The notes beneath the pieces are model-generated. The model was not told where the DNA came from, did no database searches, and was given only the letters and a program-made list of their open reading frames with translations. Shown piece after piece: positions 1 through 12,270 of a stretch of 64,000 nt of DNA. Location: NCBI GenBank assembly GCA_024610705.1, contig JANDEH010000004.1, positions 27,568,298 through 27,632,297 of the forward strand. Reading direction: 5' to 3'. This DNA is from Tetragnatha versicolor. Lineage: Eukaryota > Arthropoda > Arachnida > Araneae > Tetragnathidae. How positions within the stretch are numbered: position 1 is the first letter of the stretch; every line of letters begins with the position of its first letter. The position numbers and the translations under genes were made by a program.

Positions 1-340
1 ATATTTTTGTAAAAAATAATTGTATATGTGTTTAAAATATTGTACTTCTACCATGATTATTTTTTCTTTTATAACGAAAAAAGAGTTCCAATTATTTCAT
101 TGGCTGCTGCGAAAAGAGCTAGATTCAATGTTAATCTTGGCGGTCTGATATCGTAAGCAGGTTGCCATATCAGGGGCAATATTTTCTTCATCTTAAAATC
201 AAATAATACTGCCTTCTGGTCTGATTCGGAAATATTCGGAATTGCAAGCGAGAAAGCTCATTTCATTGGTTCGTAAGCAAGACATCATCGAGCTGGCAAA
301 GTGCCAAACCAATCAAATGAGCGCCTGCAACGATCTGAAG
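1..340. other. AT-rich sequence without a recognised gene
   Basis: I see no coding exon or structured repeat here. The last ten bases (331-340, cgatctgaag) form the left target-site copy of the element that follows. Confidence 0.4.
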
Positions 341-607
341 GCATTTTCACACATCCCAACGGTTTGGTCCTGACGAGCTTAGTGCGCATGCGTGTGGACT
401 TATTTTAGCTGGTTTTTTTTAGAAATTTTAATAAAACAATAAATCGGGGACAGAACCCACGACCTACCGCATGCTAAGCACGCACTCTACCACTGCACCA
501 GCGGGGATTCATTAATGATAGCAATTATCCGAAGAAGATCCTTTTTTTTCTCCCCGAGCATGCGCACTAAGCTCGTCAGGACCAAACCGTTGGGATGTGC
601 GAATATG
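341..607. mobile_element. Short terminal-inverted-repeat element with an internal tRNA-like core
   Basis: The two ends are inverted copies of each other over about 60 bases (left from about 349, right ending about 605; shared core cacatcccaacggtttggtc). The unit is flanked by a 10-base direct repeat, cgatctgaag, at 331-340 and 608-617, as expected of a target-site duplication. At 267 bases it is far too short to code for a transposase, so it is non-autonomous. A 9-10 base duplication would suit a Mutator-like element, but the superfamily is not settled. The centre carries a tRNA-Ala-like sequence, described separately. Confidence 0.6.
443..510 (-). repeat. tRNA-Ala(AGC)-like sequence, probably non-functional
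   Basis: Read on the minus strand, this has a D-arm-like AGTGGTAGA box, an anticodon-loop region containing TTAGCAT (anticodon AGC) and a T-arm-like GGGTTC box with the usual spacing. The expected 7-bp acceptor stem cannot be formed from the flanking bases, so a working tRNA is unlikely. It sits inside the inverted-repeat element 341-607, which suggests a tRNA-derived (SINE-like) segment or a captured tRNA promoter. Confidence 0.5.
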
Positions 608-1640
608 CGATCTGAAGTAATTATTATTATTTTTTGATTTAGTGGTATTTAATTGGTGGATTTTTTATGGGGAGTGGTTTGAATTGGCGTCTGATTATAA
701 GTCGCCAAGGATCGGGGTCCCCGAAGTTTGCCGAACGGAGATAGTAGTTTTTGATTCTAAGGCGACGATATTAGGTCATCCCGAAAGTTTTGTCGCTCTT
801 GGGAGCATCTGTATACAATGTATTTTTTGGTACTTTTCCATTACGGTAAACCAGTAAAGTACTTCAACTTCTATTTAAAGCCAATTTTGCGAATTTTGGC
901 TCTTTTTTTGTTGGATCACTTTTCCAGCTTTCCTAGTTTCTACGATTAATAAGATTTTGTTTACTTCAAGTTGCCATTAATCGAAAACTTTCAAAATTAA
1001 AATTCAAAGGAATTCAACTTTAATTTTAAGTCATATTAAGATAGTACGGAAGATCTTATTTATTTCATAAATTTAAACTCATGTTATACTACTTTATCCA
1101 GCGATCTAGATTCCTGCAAATGATCATCCAGCTCTTTCCTAATAGAGGGTAAGGAGTAGCAATCCAGCAATTTAATATGGATGATTGGGATCAAACTCTC
1201 CGGATGCCTCAGAAAAAAATTAAATCTAAGTTAAATTTTCCACACTTGTTAAAAATACTTAAAACTTTAATTGTTTTAGGGAAGTAGCCAGTTAATTTTA
1301 ATTTAAAAATCTTAACTTTTGGAAAATGGCAAAATTTTGAGCAGAAAAGAAATGAAGTAACATGTTAACATAGATTTAAGGAAAGCCCAGTTGTCGATCA
1401 GTCACCAAAATCAAGCCAAGATGCCAACTTGACGGTAGATAAAGTTACAGTTTATATCTTATATACAGATGCTCCCAAGAGCGACAAAACTTTCGGGATG
1501 ACCTAATATTGTATTCCCATGAAAAGAATACACGGTAGTCCATATCTTCACGGTACCCCTGAGTATGTCCGTCGTCGTCAAGCAAAATCAATTATAAAGA
1601 AAATTATCTCCTTCGGGTCATATTTGGCAGAGCCGTATCC
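608..1640. other. Non-coding sequence, no feature recognised
   Basis: AT-rich with short chance open frames only. The open frame near 642-857 shows no domain, splice context or coding bias. Confidence 0.35.
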
Positions 1641-2170
1641 AATAGGTGTGGGTTCACCTCCCTCCCCAAAAAATACATAATTTTTTATGTACTGTTTTTT
1701 TTCTCTTTAAAATTCTGCACTTTATAACGAGTATTCCTCTTCGGATGTAACCCAAAAGGTCTAAAATTAAAACCTTACTTTTGAGGGTCAAATTCAAAAC
1801 AATTTTTTGGAGTGTTCCCCCTAGCCACCTCCAAAATTTTGAGCCTGTTAGTGTTTTTCCCTTGAAAATTCTAACGCTTACATGAAAATTTCCATAAAGT
1901 TCTGAACATTGGATGTCCCCCAAAGGGTTTCAAAACGTGATAAATAAAACACCCGTTTAAAGCGGCAAATTTAAAAACTTTTTCTAGTGAAGGATCCCCA
2001 GCCATCCCTTGAAGTGTTGACGACTTTAGGTGTATAATTTTTTCACTTGAAAGTACAAGGAGCTGTTCACTTTGGGATGTAACAAAAAGTTATATAAACT
2101 GAAACACAAGTTTTAGAAGGAAATTTTTAAGATTTTTTTGGGGGGGTGTCTCCAGACCCCATTTTTCCTT
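1640..2170. repeat. Copy of a dispersed G/C-homopolymer-rich repeat family
   Basis: It contains the family's recurring phrases: a 'cccaaaaggtctaaaat' segment, a 'gaggGTCAAATT' segment and a run of G or C ending in 'ccccc(a/t)'. The same phrases recur near 20.0, 30.4, 33.1-34.0, 44.8-45.7, 52.1 and 61.5-61.9 kb. I cannot assign the family to a transposon class. Confidence 0.5.
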
Positions 2171-3844
2171 CAAGTAATTGTAAAATTATGACAGAACGTG
2201 CAACATAATTCAAATATTACTTTTAAGATTTTAAGTGATTTAAAAGTAAAAGTAAGTATCAGAAAAAAATTTATAGTTTCAAAAAAGATAGTTTTAAATA
2301 TAAATTTAAACCCCCTTGCAAACGACTGAACAAGATTCCTAAACCCCTTAGAAAATAATGGTGTGCTCCACCTTTTGTTCATCGAACAATAGCAATAATA
2401 TTCATCCCTATGACAGCGTGTACTTGGGTTACTATAGTTTCTCTTTGTGGTTTCTTTTTTGAAGGGTTTTTCACCTTGTGGGTTTTTCATTGCCGTCAAG
2501 GCTATTTCATTTCATTAAATTACCTGACTTTGATGGGATCTTGAAGGGGAATAATAAAAAACCCCATGCAATAGTTTTTTTGTTCATCAAGATGTCGGAT
2601 CAATTGATTGTAGTGTCATAAATACACCATACAAATGATTGTTTTAGATCTAATCCAAGAAACACGAATCGTAGATGATGCTTCTTGATTGACTAAACTT
2701 TTATAGTGAACTCTTAAAAACCTTCTGATGAAAACAAAAAGATGAAAAGTCTTCATATTCAAAACTTTATTAAAAAGTATATTAGGTTCATTAAAATAGC
2801 TATATGAGATTTTATGCTACTCTTAACGTACTATGAAACTATGTCACACTGAATTGTTGATTGAATTCTAGATTGTAGTAAGATGCTATTTTTCCCCAAT
2901 CTCTTTATTTCTCTTAAATGTTTAAAGTTTTGAAAGTTCAAATTTCTTAATTTGTATTACTTTATTATAATTGTTCAATTTAAGCTACATGCACCATAAG
3001 TTTCTAAGTATAAATTTAACAGATCTAACTAAAAATAATGTTTAGAAGTTTTGATGAATTTCAATTTGACGTTATCTGTTTTCTAAATTCCAAAAGATGT
3101 CTTCATTTACATTTACAAAAAAAAGATACTATATGCAATGTCGAATTTAAAAATTCAAAACGAAACTGTTTAATTTTGAAACATTTCATTTTAATTCACA
3201 CAGTAAAATTTTTCATTGCTACAACAGGGTGTAAAATACGTGTTTACAAACGTGTTTTTTACAAAACATAAATATCAGAATCAATATTAGTTTGATTGCG
3301 AAATGTGATGTTATTGTTGGTTTAGTTTCTCAGTAAAAGAACTTTAACTCATAACATCAGAACAATTAACTTCTCAACATAATTGTTAGCAGCAGTTTTT
3401 TCTTACATACAAATTTGTTATACGCAGCTCTATCTGTTAGCAATTTAAACTACTGAAAATAAAGACAATTTAAATGGATAATGGGTCATTAGTAAACACA
3501 TCTATTAGCTAGATACTTCGTTACATAATGATAGAAGAATAAAGATTGTATCCAGAATAACAAAGAACGGAAGGAGAAATGAAAAAACAATGAATTTCTC
3601 ACCTTATAGCCACGAAAAGGACCGGTGAAGAGTTTTACAATCATTTTATGCTTTCGCTATGAGAATATCAAGGGGTTTAACAGGTGTCACTTACTCCTTT
3701 TTGTCGTGTCTGACAGAAAAGCTTAATGAAGCTGTTATCTGCTTATCTCTTGTTTCAGATAAGTCTAGATCCGAAAACGGCAAAACTACCGCGAAATTTG
3801 AAATCTTTTGTACTAATACTCCAGACCGGTACCTCTTGTTGATA
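2171..3844. other. AT-rich non-coding sequence
   Basis: No exon with a recognisable protein match or consistent splice sites was found on either strand. Confidence 0.35.
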
Positions 3845-4512
3845 AAGGGTAGAGTGGGGTGGGGCACTTTGGAACAGTTCTTACTCAACTATTTTTCTAA
3901 TTTTTGATATGATTGTATTTATTCAAACACACAGCTGATAAATTGAATATACTTCTTTGCACAACTAATAAAAATATTTCCAACCACTTACCTCTTTTAG
4001 GGAATTCATAATAACGAACATAAAAAACCTCTTTTAATGTCCCAAGATGCCCCACTAGTAGCCTTTTAGGGACACTTTCAATAATTGTACACAAATTATT
4101 AATTTATTTTTTAAAATACCATTAATTATTGAAAAAGCAATGATTAATAATCTTAAATAAGACATCAAACAAATATTGCATTCAAAATTTTCACCATTTT
4201 CCATTTCATTCACCATTTCCCCATTTTTGTCGTGGCATAAATCACTGATATTTTTGGTTTCCTTCTAGATAATTTTGCTATTTAAATTATTTTAATAAAA
4301 ACATTTTGTTTTATTTATGACATGTTTGGGGTTTCTTTGGACAAATCCCAAGGTGCCCCACTTGACACTGTAGCAAAAATAAACTATTTTTCTTTTCTAA
4401 AATATTAATGGATATACGTATTTTAATCTCAACATAATTATAATAAAATAACATAAATAGCACGAGTTCATAACTATAAAATTGCGTCTTAAAAGGTCCC
4501 AAGGGGCCCATC
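3845..4512. repeat. Repeat with recurring 'cccaagatgccccac' motif
   Basis: The motif appears at about 3857 as gtggggcactttgg, and in the opposite orientation at about 4039, 4346 and 4497. Inverted copies at both edges suggest a degenerate terminal-inverted-repeat element with internal duplications. No coding potential is visible. Confidence 0.4.
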
Positions 4513-5720
4513 TCTCCTATTTTAAAAAACAGGACCTCCTATTTATATTGGGTCGAATTTGATTAGTACTAATAGGTATTTTTGACTTTTTATCGGCGAT
4601 ATAATTTACCTTTTTTGATATTTTTTTTCAAGTTCTGTTTGCTTAAATTTATTATTTATTCATCCAAACTACTGTTTCCCTGAGATTAATTTACAAATAA
4701 CACTTTTCGGAAATTAATTAATTAGATACTTTCTTTGCAATATCTTTGTTATATCAATACGTTATTTTTTAAAATTCGATCTAAATATGTAAGTGTAAAA
4801 ATTCGAAACTATGACATGTTGCTATATGTGTTAGTGTTAAAAAGTGATATGTACACCTCAATACTTTATTCCCAGTTTCTGCTTTCTAAACAATCTTAGA
4901 AATGTAAAAAACACTTTTTAAACTCCAAATTTTCCATTTGTTAAAAATTTTAACTCCCCAGCCGCTAAAAAATGAAATTAGCATTTGAAAAGATAACTTC
5001 GAAAATTTCACCTTCAATGTCAGATGCTTTTTTCTAACCGGAATGAAAAACATAAAATGTAAGTATACCTAATTATAGAGCTTTGAGGTCAAAGTTTAAC
5101 TCATAAACGTTAATCATCTTTCTCAATAATAGTGTTGAAAGCTCCCTTTGAATATTCATTCATGGTTGTCAGATCGCTTCAAATTGTTCTGATCAAAATA
5201 CCCAGGTGAAAACCAGAAAGGGGGAAGTATTAACACAAGGTCAGTGTTATGAAACGATAGCTATTATGCATCTCTAATATTTGTGGTCACTTTTTTAAAA
5301 ACCTTTTAAGCGTTCACTAGCCGACGATTACTTTCTAAATCAGCCACAGAAACCAAAAAGAAAGTTTTGCGCGGTTAACCTTATCTCTATACTTTAAAAC
5401 AGCGTGGTCCAGCCTTAGGTATCCACCTCGAAGGCCAATTAAACTTCATAGGAAGATAATTTTTCCTAGTTTCGCCATAGGCAGCAGAGATAAAATTACA
5501 AACTACTTACTTCAAAATAAGGGTGTTCAATTGGGGAATGTCCCAAGGCAATTTGATATTTGTTATGATTATTTGTGGTCGGTTTTGCGGCTATGAAGCT
5601 TCGTGAAAACTTATTTAAAACTTAAATCCTGTAAACAATTTGTTTAAATGCAAAATTTTTATAAACGTTTTCATGTAGTCAAAGATCTTTATGAAAGTGA
5701 TTCTCTTTTTTTAATACAAG
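4513..5720. other. AT-rich non-coding sequence
   Basis: I see no gene or clear repeat here. Confidence 0.3.
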
Positions 5721-5823
5721 GGGCTCTGCCCCCTGCTCGCTATCGCTCACCAACCCCCGGAACTGCTTCGCATTTCTTTTCAGATCGCTTTGCGATCTAA
5801 ACTCGCAGAGCTCGCTTATTTTA
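5721..5823. repeat. Chain of small hairpins (repeat fragment)
   Basis: Consecutive short palindromes such as ggggctctgcccc and agatcgctttgcgatct lie end to end. A related fragment (ccccctgctcgctatcgctc) occurs at 58,885-58,925 inside a WDR3 intron. This looks like one end of a dispersed element of unknown class. Confidence 0.45.
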
Positions 5824-6644
5824 TACTAGCTGTTAGCTGTTATACCCGGCCTTGCACGGGTGGGGTGAATAAATTAATTTTTTAAATATTTCTTAAAATA
5901 CATTTATAATTTGGTAAATTAGCAATATTACAAATCATCCCGGTATCCCAGGCGCCTCTTTCCTATCCCAGTGTGTTCCCGGTAATCTTATCCCGGTGGT
6001 CACGGTAATTTTTCTAATCCCGGCGTTCCCGGTAATTTTCCTATCTCAGTGTTTACGGTAATTTTTATATTCCGGTATTCTGGGTGTCTTTATGGTAAAT
6101 TTCCTATCCCAGTGTTCTCGGTAATTTTTATAACCCGGTAATTTTTCCATCCCGATGTTCTCGCTAATTTTCCAATCCCGGTGTTCTTGTCACTTTTTAC
6201 AATCCCGATGTTCCTGATAATGTTTAATATCTTGGTGCCTTTATAAAATAACCAATTTGTAACCATAGTAAAAAGTCTGGTAAATTAGTAAGTCTAGTGA
6301 ACAAATTAACAAATTTAAAACCAGTGTTTAAAACTAAACTAAAAGATCTAGTAAATGAAAAAGTCTAGTGATCTGTGTCTCATTTGAAACAATGTTTTAT
6401 TTTTAACTCGTTGTATGACTGGTAAAACAGGTTTTCAAACACGGAAAAATAAGTGAAAAAAAGCAGGAAAAACGGGAAAAAAAGAATGAAGGACTGATTT
6501 TCTCTTTATAAATTATAGCCCATGTCCTATTCTGATGTATCAGCTACATTATGGTAGAATTTCATTAAAATCCATTCAGTAGTTTTTGCGTGAAAGAGTA
6601 ACAAACATCCAGACAAACATTCACAATTATAATAGTAGTAGGAT
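5824..6644 (+). mobile_element. Retroelement-like dispersed repeat, copy 1
   Basis: It begins with tactagctgttatacccggcc, which is slightly duplicated in this copy. A run of about ten degenerate 30-35 base units, each built around 'cccggt(g)ttcccggtaattttt', lies at about 5935-6200. It ends with a tail of the type cacaattataatagtagtag. This layout resembles the 3' ends of RTE-type LINEs or SINEs common in arthropods, but no reverse transcriptase is present. A second copy in the same orientation, nearly collinear, is at 25,761-26,570. Confidence 0.6.
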
Positions 6645-7204
6645 CAACAGTCCAGCACAATCCCGGGATCGTCGGCTTAGGTAATGCTCCTTTAAAACTA
6701 TCTATCTCTCTAGCTTATCAATAATTTAATTCAGACCACTGCCTTGAAAATATCAAATTAAAACTACTACTGAAATATCCCTTTTTTAAACTTATTAATA
6801 ATGTTTTCAAAAAATATCCAGCAAGTCTACTAATTATCATCAACTATCTTAGAGAAAAAAGAAAGCCATTAAAAAACTTTTAAATTTATAAAATGCACTT
6901 GTGTATCTAGTAAATCGTCGGAAATAAAAGAAATAAGACTCATACAAATCCACTGAGCTATATAAACAACATGTGTGAGTTTTCAAGCAATGCATATTTT
7001 TAATAAGGTAGCACTATTCTTAAAGTCCCTTCTTTCACTATCAAATTGACATTTTTAGTAAGGGGACTCAGAACCAAAAATTTAGTCGAAATTTCGAATT
7101 TGAGATTTTGCCATAAAAATGAAGATACTACCCTTAGAATTATAATGATAAGAGGTTTTTAAATATAAGAATTGTGAGGTTTTCTGAACCAAAAGATACG
7201 CTTA
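6645..7204. other. Non-coding sequence
   Basis: Nothing recognised. Confidence 0.3.
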
Positions 7205-7467
7205 CTGAAGCATAGCTTTCAACCTTTAAACGGGTTTTTCGTAAAACAAGGTTGGGTTGGACATGAAGTTAGGCACGAAATATGGGTTTTTGAGCATAAA
7301 ATTGACCAAAAAAGTTGTTGGGACGCTTCGATTTTAAATTATTTTTCTTCAGAAACCTTCCCCAGAGCGAGTAGATCAACGTGGTATAGTTTAAATGTTA
7401 ATGTAGGTTCGAAAAGTTTAAAACTATAAAGGACATACATACAAACAAACAGACATTCATTTTTATA
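7205..7467 (+). repeat. LINE/SINE-like 3' tail interrupted by an insertion
   Basis: A segment about 210 bases long (7255-7465) is nearly identical to 8855-9065. Both share 'ttgttggracgcttcgatttt' and end in a 'ggacatacatacagacagacatt' tail followed by TTTTATATA. In this copy the terminal TATATA is split by the foldback element 7468-8620. Confidence 0.55.
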
Positions 7468-8620
7468 TACAGGGTGTCCCATAAATGTTGGGTCACACTT
7501 CTAGGGGGGATAGTAGACACCTAGACAAGTCAGAATCACATAGGGTTTGGGGGTCCCAGACCAAATCCCAGGGAGCTAAAAATGGAGCGACACCCCAAAA
7601 CAATTATTGAAAAATTCAATTTGTAGAAGAACTACTATTGGTAAAAACTTAATCACGGTCTCAAATTTTGTGGTTTAACATGATCTTTAAATTATTTTAA
7701 AAGTTTTCATTTTAAAAATTTTTTACTACGAAAAAAAGTCAAAAAACCATATAAAAATGTGAAAAATCTGCCAAAACTTTATTTTGTATTTAGAAATCCT
7801 TTCTTTTGATATGATAATCTAAAAGATCATAGTTGAAAACCCTTATGTCCAAAGTTTCACGTAAATACCATCAATATTAAACGCTTGAGATCCAATTAAA
7901 GTTTGTTTTTTGCTTGCGAAAACAGATCCAGAAAACAAACGTTGAGTGAAAATCTACGAATTACGTATTGTGATGCTCGCTAAATTACTCGCCATTATTT
8001 GCGATACGAGATTCCTCGCCAACTTTCGCCAACAACAGATCACCCAAGCTGTCTTGGCGATCTGTAGGAGCTTGGCATGTTTCGCCAAATTGGGAGAGAA
8101 AAGAAAGTTAGCGATTATCTATCCGTAACTCGTAGATTCTCCCTGAACGTTCGTTTTCTGGAGCTGTTTTCGCACTCAAAAAACAAACTTTAACAGGATC
8201 TCAAGCGTTTAATATTGATGGTATTTACGTGAAACTTTGGACTTAGCGTTTGAAACTATGATCTTTCAGATTATCAAATCAAAAGAAAGGATTTCCAAAT
8301 ACAAAATAAAGTTTTGGCAGATTTTTCACATTTTTTTGTGGTTTTTTGACTTTTATTCGTAGTAAAAAATTTTAAAGTGAAAACCTTCAGCATAGTTTTA
8401 AAGATCATATTAAATCACAAAATTTGAGAACATGATTAAATTTTTACCAATAGTAGTTCTTCTACAAATTGAATTTTTCAATAATTTTTTTGGGGTGTCG
8501 CTCCATTTTTAACTCCCTGGGATTTGGTCTGGGACCCCCAAATCCTATGTGATTCTGACTCGTCTAGGTGTCTACTATCCGCCCTAGAAGTGTGACCCAT
8601 TATTTATGGGACACCCTGTA
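7468..8620. mobile_element. Foldback element with long inverted arms
   Basis: The left end tacagggtgtcccata and the right end tatgggacaccctgta are inverted copies. The arms extend roughly 430-450 bases on each side (about 7468-7920 and 8160-8620), around a unique centre of about 240 bases. The target appears to be TA within a TATATA run. The short open frame near 7946 lies in the loop and resembles no protein I know. It is a Tc1/mariner-like non-autonomous element by its TA target, although arms this long are unusual. Confidence 0.6.
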
Positions 8621-9072
8621 TATAGACTAGCGCTGACGCGCTAGACCAGGGCTTCGCCCGGGTTTCAGTTTTTTATACATATCATCTGGTGCATTACAGA
8701 TGGACTTCGCCAGTCCAAATGTTGAAATAGTTAAATAAAAGAGCCACTTTTATGTTCATGCCACAACAATGGATTTTAAACTGCAACAATCGAGAAAATG
8801 CCTACAACAATTAATGTTACATCTTCTCTTGTTATATTTACAACAATGTGGTTTTGCCCTGAAGTTAGACATGAAATATAGGTTTTTAAGCATAAAATTG
8901 ACCAAAAAAGTTGTTGGAACGCTTCGATTTTAAATTATTTTTATTCAGAAACCTTCCCTGGCCTGGAGAGAGTAGATCAACGTGGTATAGTTTAATAGTT
9001 AATGTAGGTTCGAAAAGTTTAAAACTATAAAGGACATACATACAGACAGACATTGATTTTTATATATATAGA
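8621..9072 (+). repeat. Second LINE/SINE-like tail copy
   Basis: It starts with a G/C-rich palindromic head (ctagcgctgacgcgctagac, then gggcttcgcccggg) and ends with the same 'acatacagacagacattgattttTATATATA' type tail as 7205-7467. No reverse transcriptase frame is present. Confidence 0.5.
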
Positions 9073-11898
9073 CCAATATTCTGCGATGCACTTAACACCA
9101 AATTAGTTGAGAAATATCTGTTTTTCATTGAAAATTGCACTGACAGTGAACCCTAAATTTCTCTACATCGAAGAACATCCTGCATGGCGAGTTTCAATAG
9201 TTTTACATTCAAAAGAACTTCGCGCTTTGAAGATCCCGCTTTTTTGTTCATCCATTGAGGAAATTTACCTAATGGAATCATGGTTATGTCACGGCATGTT
9301 TGTAAAAGAACGAAATTCAGGATGCTGTTCGTAAAAGCGCACATCCCATAGAGTGGCACATCCTGTGGTTGCATTTATGTACTGTGGCAGGTGACAATGA
9401 CGTAATTACCTTTATTTTGTCCTTAATGTACACTTGGAAAAACCTGTTGTAAATACCTCTATCACCTTTTGTTCCATAACGAATTCTAAAATGCGTACAC
9501 CGGATCATTAGTCGGGTTCGGGTTGATAATATGATATACCTTTATTTAACCATGCCTTAATTCTTAACAGAAACTAAATTTATCCATCTATAAAAGTAGT
9601 TAAGAGTATAATATCGTTTTTACTCTCTGTGTAGAATTGTTTTAGTTGTGATATACTGTAGTAAAACGTAGGTTGAAAATTTATAGAGCAAATAAATTTA
9701 TTGAAAAAGAAATAATGCTCTATTTTTTATAATATAATTATTAATTCAATAAAACCTAAAACAATATTAATAATTAATACTTATTTACAATATTGTACCT
9801 AATATGGCACAAAATTACTGTATGTAAATATGTATTTAAGGGATTTAAGAAAAGCCTATTAAGAAATAACATTTAATAAATTAGTTTAATAAACGGGGGA
9901 CCTTAAATCATATTAAACTGTGAAATTCGGCTAAATGAAGAATTTTCAGGCTATTAAAGTTATCCTATTAAGTTTATATAGATAACTATTTGAGTTATTA
10001 GTATAAAAACATTAAAAATTGCAATTAATGTTTTACCTTTCTTAAAAATATCCAATGCATCCACAGAGAAAAAAAAGACTGTAAAACCTCTTAGAGACAA
10101 AAACCGTTGGTAGTTTTGACACCACTGGTACTAATCTACTCTATTGTTTCTTTAAAGTTTATGCACCTAATTAGGAATCAGCCACAAACATATTTATAAC
10201 CATCCGCGTCGGTGCCAAATCCTAGTTTAAAGACTCTAATGACTGTGAATTAGGCTTTAAGTCTTATCCGTTGTGTTTCAGGGAAAAGATAGCATAAGTT
10301 CATTTTTTTCTTGTCAGTGAATATAATTCACTAAAACACCGGAAAATACTTACGTTTTTAAGAAGCTGGAATGGATGAATGAATACGATTGTGATGGAAA
10401 TAATATGTCACTTTTATTGTTCAAGATAGCTTGTAAACAGACATTTCTTGCCTTTTGCACATGCGTACATATTCATCTTTCCTTTTTAGTTGAGCTAATT
10501 TAATAAATTTCTAGTTAAGATGAGGTATTTTGTTCGATTATTTCATTTGATTCAAATAAAGCAATACGCGCCAAAAATAAATCCTTAACATATTTTGTTT
10601 CCATAGCTTCAAAACAGTTTCAAGCAGAAACAATACGGTAACAATAGAAACACATGTAAAACTTAACAGTTCATTACGTGAAATTACTGTTTTTCCGATA
10701 AGCTGTTTTCCAATAAGCTGCTTTTTACCAATACGTTCAGTTTGCTTGATGTTTATAGATTTTAGTGACTTGGTAGAAACTTTCTAACAAGCTACGCTAC
10801 ATTTTATCATGCTTTTGTAAAACTTTTTTGTGGTCTTGTTTTAGGTAATCAATCAAAGTACCTAGTTTATCTTCTTTAAAAGACTGAGAATACCAGCAAG
10901 TTCCGAGATTACTCTTTAATAAGAGAAAAATATATTTTTTAGAGAAAGGTAAAAAATAATTAGAAAATTAAAATTATTTGATAATTTATAAGGAACAGGT
11001 ATCAACCTATATTTGACAACAGCAAACCTTTTTTAGAGTGATGGGGATTAAAACAGTCATTGCAGCAAACATTTAAAAATTCGTAACAGCAACAACATTG
11101 AATTAAAAATAAATTTAGTATTTAGAATTCAGTAATATTTTTAAATATCTTTCGGTATGTAGGAACTATCACCTTAGTTCTAATAATAAAACTGTTGAAT
11201 ATAAAACTTTTTTTTTAGAATTACAACAAAATAATAAGTAAGCTATTGTTGTAAAGAAGTCAATGTTCCACTTACCCAAACCAGCAGCTAAAGAAAGAAA
11301 ATAAGCTGACCCTAATTGGTGGAATCCTTTTTTAACCGCTGGTTAGGTAATGGCATGAGTGTCTCGAGTTAAATGGGAATAGAAAATATAGAGATAAGTG
11401 TTAAGTTTTTAATTACTTCGAGTAACTAAGTCAAATATTTTTAAGAATAAAAATTTGTGATTTAAAATTTTATGAAAACCTTTACTTTTCATATCCTAAC
11501 TAAAGGTTTTTATTTTAGTTGTGTTCAATCTTTACTGGACATCCAAGAGAAGACAAAATGAAAGCTGTCACGAATCTTAGGTAAAATTGGGGAGATAAGA
11601 GCAATAGACAAAGAGTGTGGTCATTCAAGCTAAAAGTTTATTATAATAAATGTCATCAGCAGTTCCTGTCTAGTAGATGGCCAATTACTCCTTATATAAC
11701 TCTTTTGTAATTGTTCTTTCGATCATTTTAAAGATAAAATTTAAAAAAATTTGTAAACTGTAAAAAAAATTCTGAAACGTTACTTAAAAAAACTGGGCTG
11801 CCTATTTTTAAAGTAATGTTCCTGGAAAATACCAGAAAAGTTACTGTAAAATACTGAAACGTTCCGCAGAAAATTAAATTCCGCATTAAATAAAATAA
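9073..11898. other. Long AT-rich intergenic stretch
   Basis: About 2.8 kb with no recognisable exon on either strand. The two overlapping short frames at 9.1-9.5 kb are antisense images of each other and neither has splice or domain support. Some short direct repeats (such as 'gataagctg' near 10,700) are visible. Confidence 0.35.
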
Positions 11899-11968
11899 TC
11901 ACGGCCTGTATTCGATCCGCGGAACTATCGCATGAGAAGCAAACGTTTTACCACTGAGCCAGCCGTGA
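11899..11968 (-). pseudogene. tRNA-like sequence (anticodon CTC, Glu-like)
   Basis: On the minus strand it starts TCACGGC and ends GCCGTGA, giving a perfect 7-bp acceptor stem. In between are T8-G9, a GCTCAGTGGTA D-arm start, an anticodon loop TTCTCAT (anticodon CTC) closed by a reasonable stem, and a B-box-like GGATCGAATAC. The D stem has two mismatches and the T stem barely pairs. I therefore read it as a decayed tRNA or tRNA-derived SINE head rather than a working gene. Confidence 0.45.
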
Positions 11969-12270
11969 ATCAATGAAATATTAAGGATGCAACTATAGGT
12001 TTCATATTCGTTGGCAATGAAAAGATATAACAGACACTTCTTATTTTTCTAATCATTTTGTGTTACTTCAATTTTAAAAGTTTAAAGGATGATTTTTTAA
12101 ATAAAGATTATATATAACTGCTTCGTTTGCTTATATCATGTTTAAAGACAGAAATGGACAGTAGAACGTATAGAGTTGGGTAATTCATTCACACAATACA
12201 CGAAGAAAGCCAACACACATTTTCTTTCACAATTTCATTGACTGTTCTTTTATATGCGCAAATCTTCCCA

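Noticed and set aside
2170..2499. A 109-codon minus-strand frame
   Set aside because: Low-complexity Phe/Lys/Thr-rich translation of AT-rich DNA, with no domain or splice context.
5935..6200. CRISPR-like or satellite array of 'cccggt' units
   Set aside because: Units are degenerate, have no unique spacers, and the same block recurs at 25.9 kb as part of a dispersed element.
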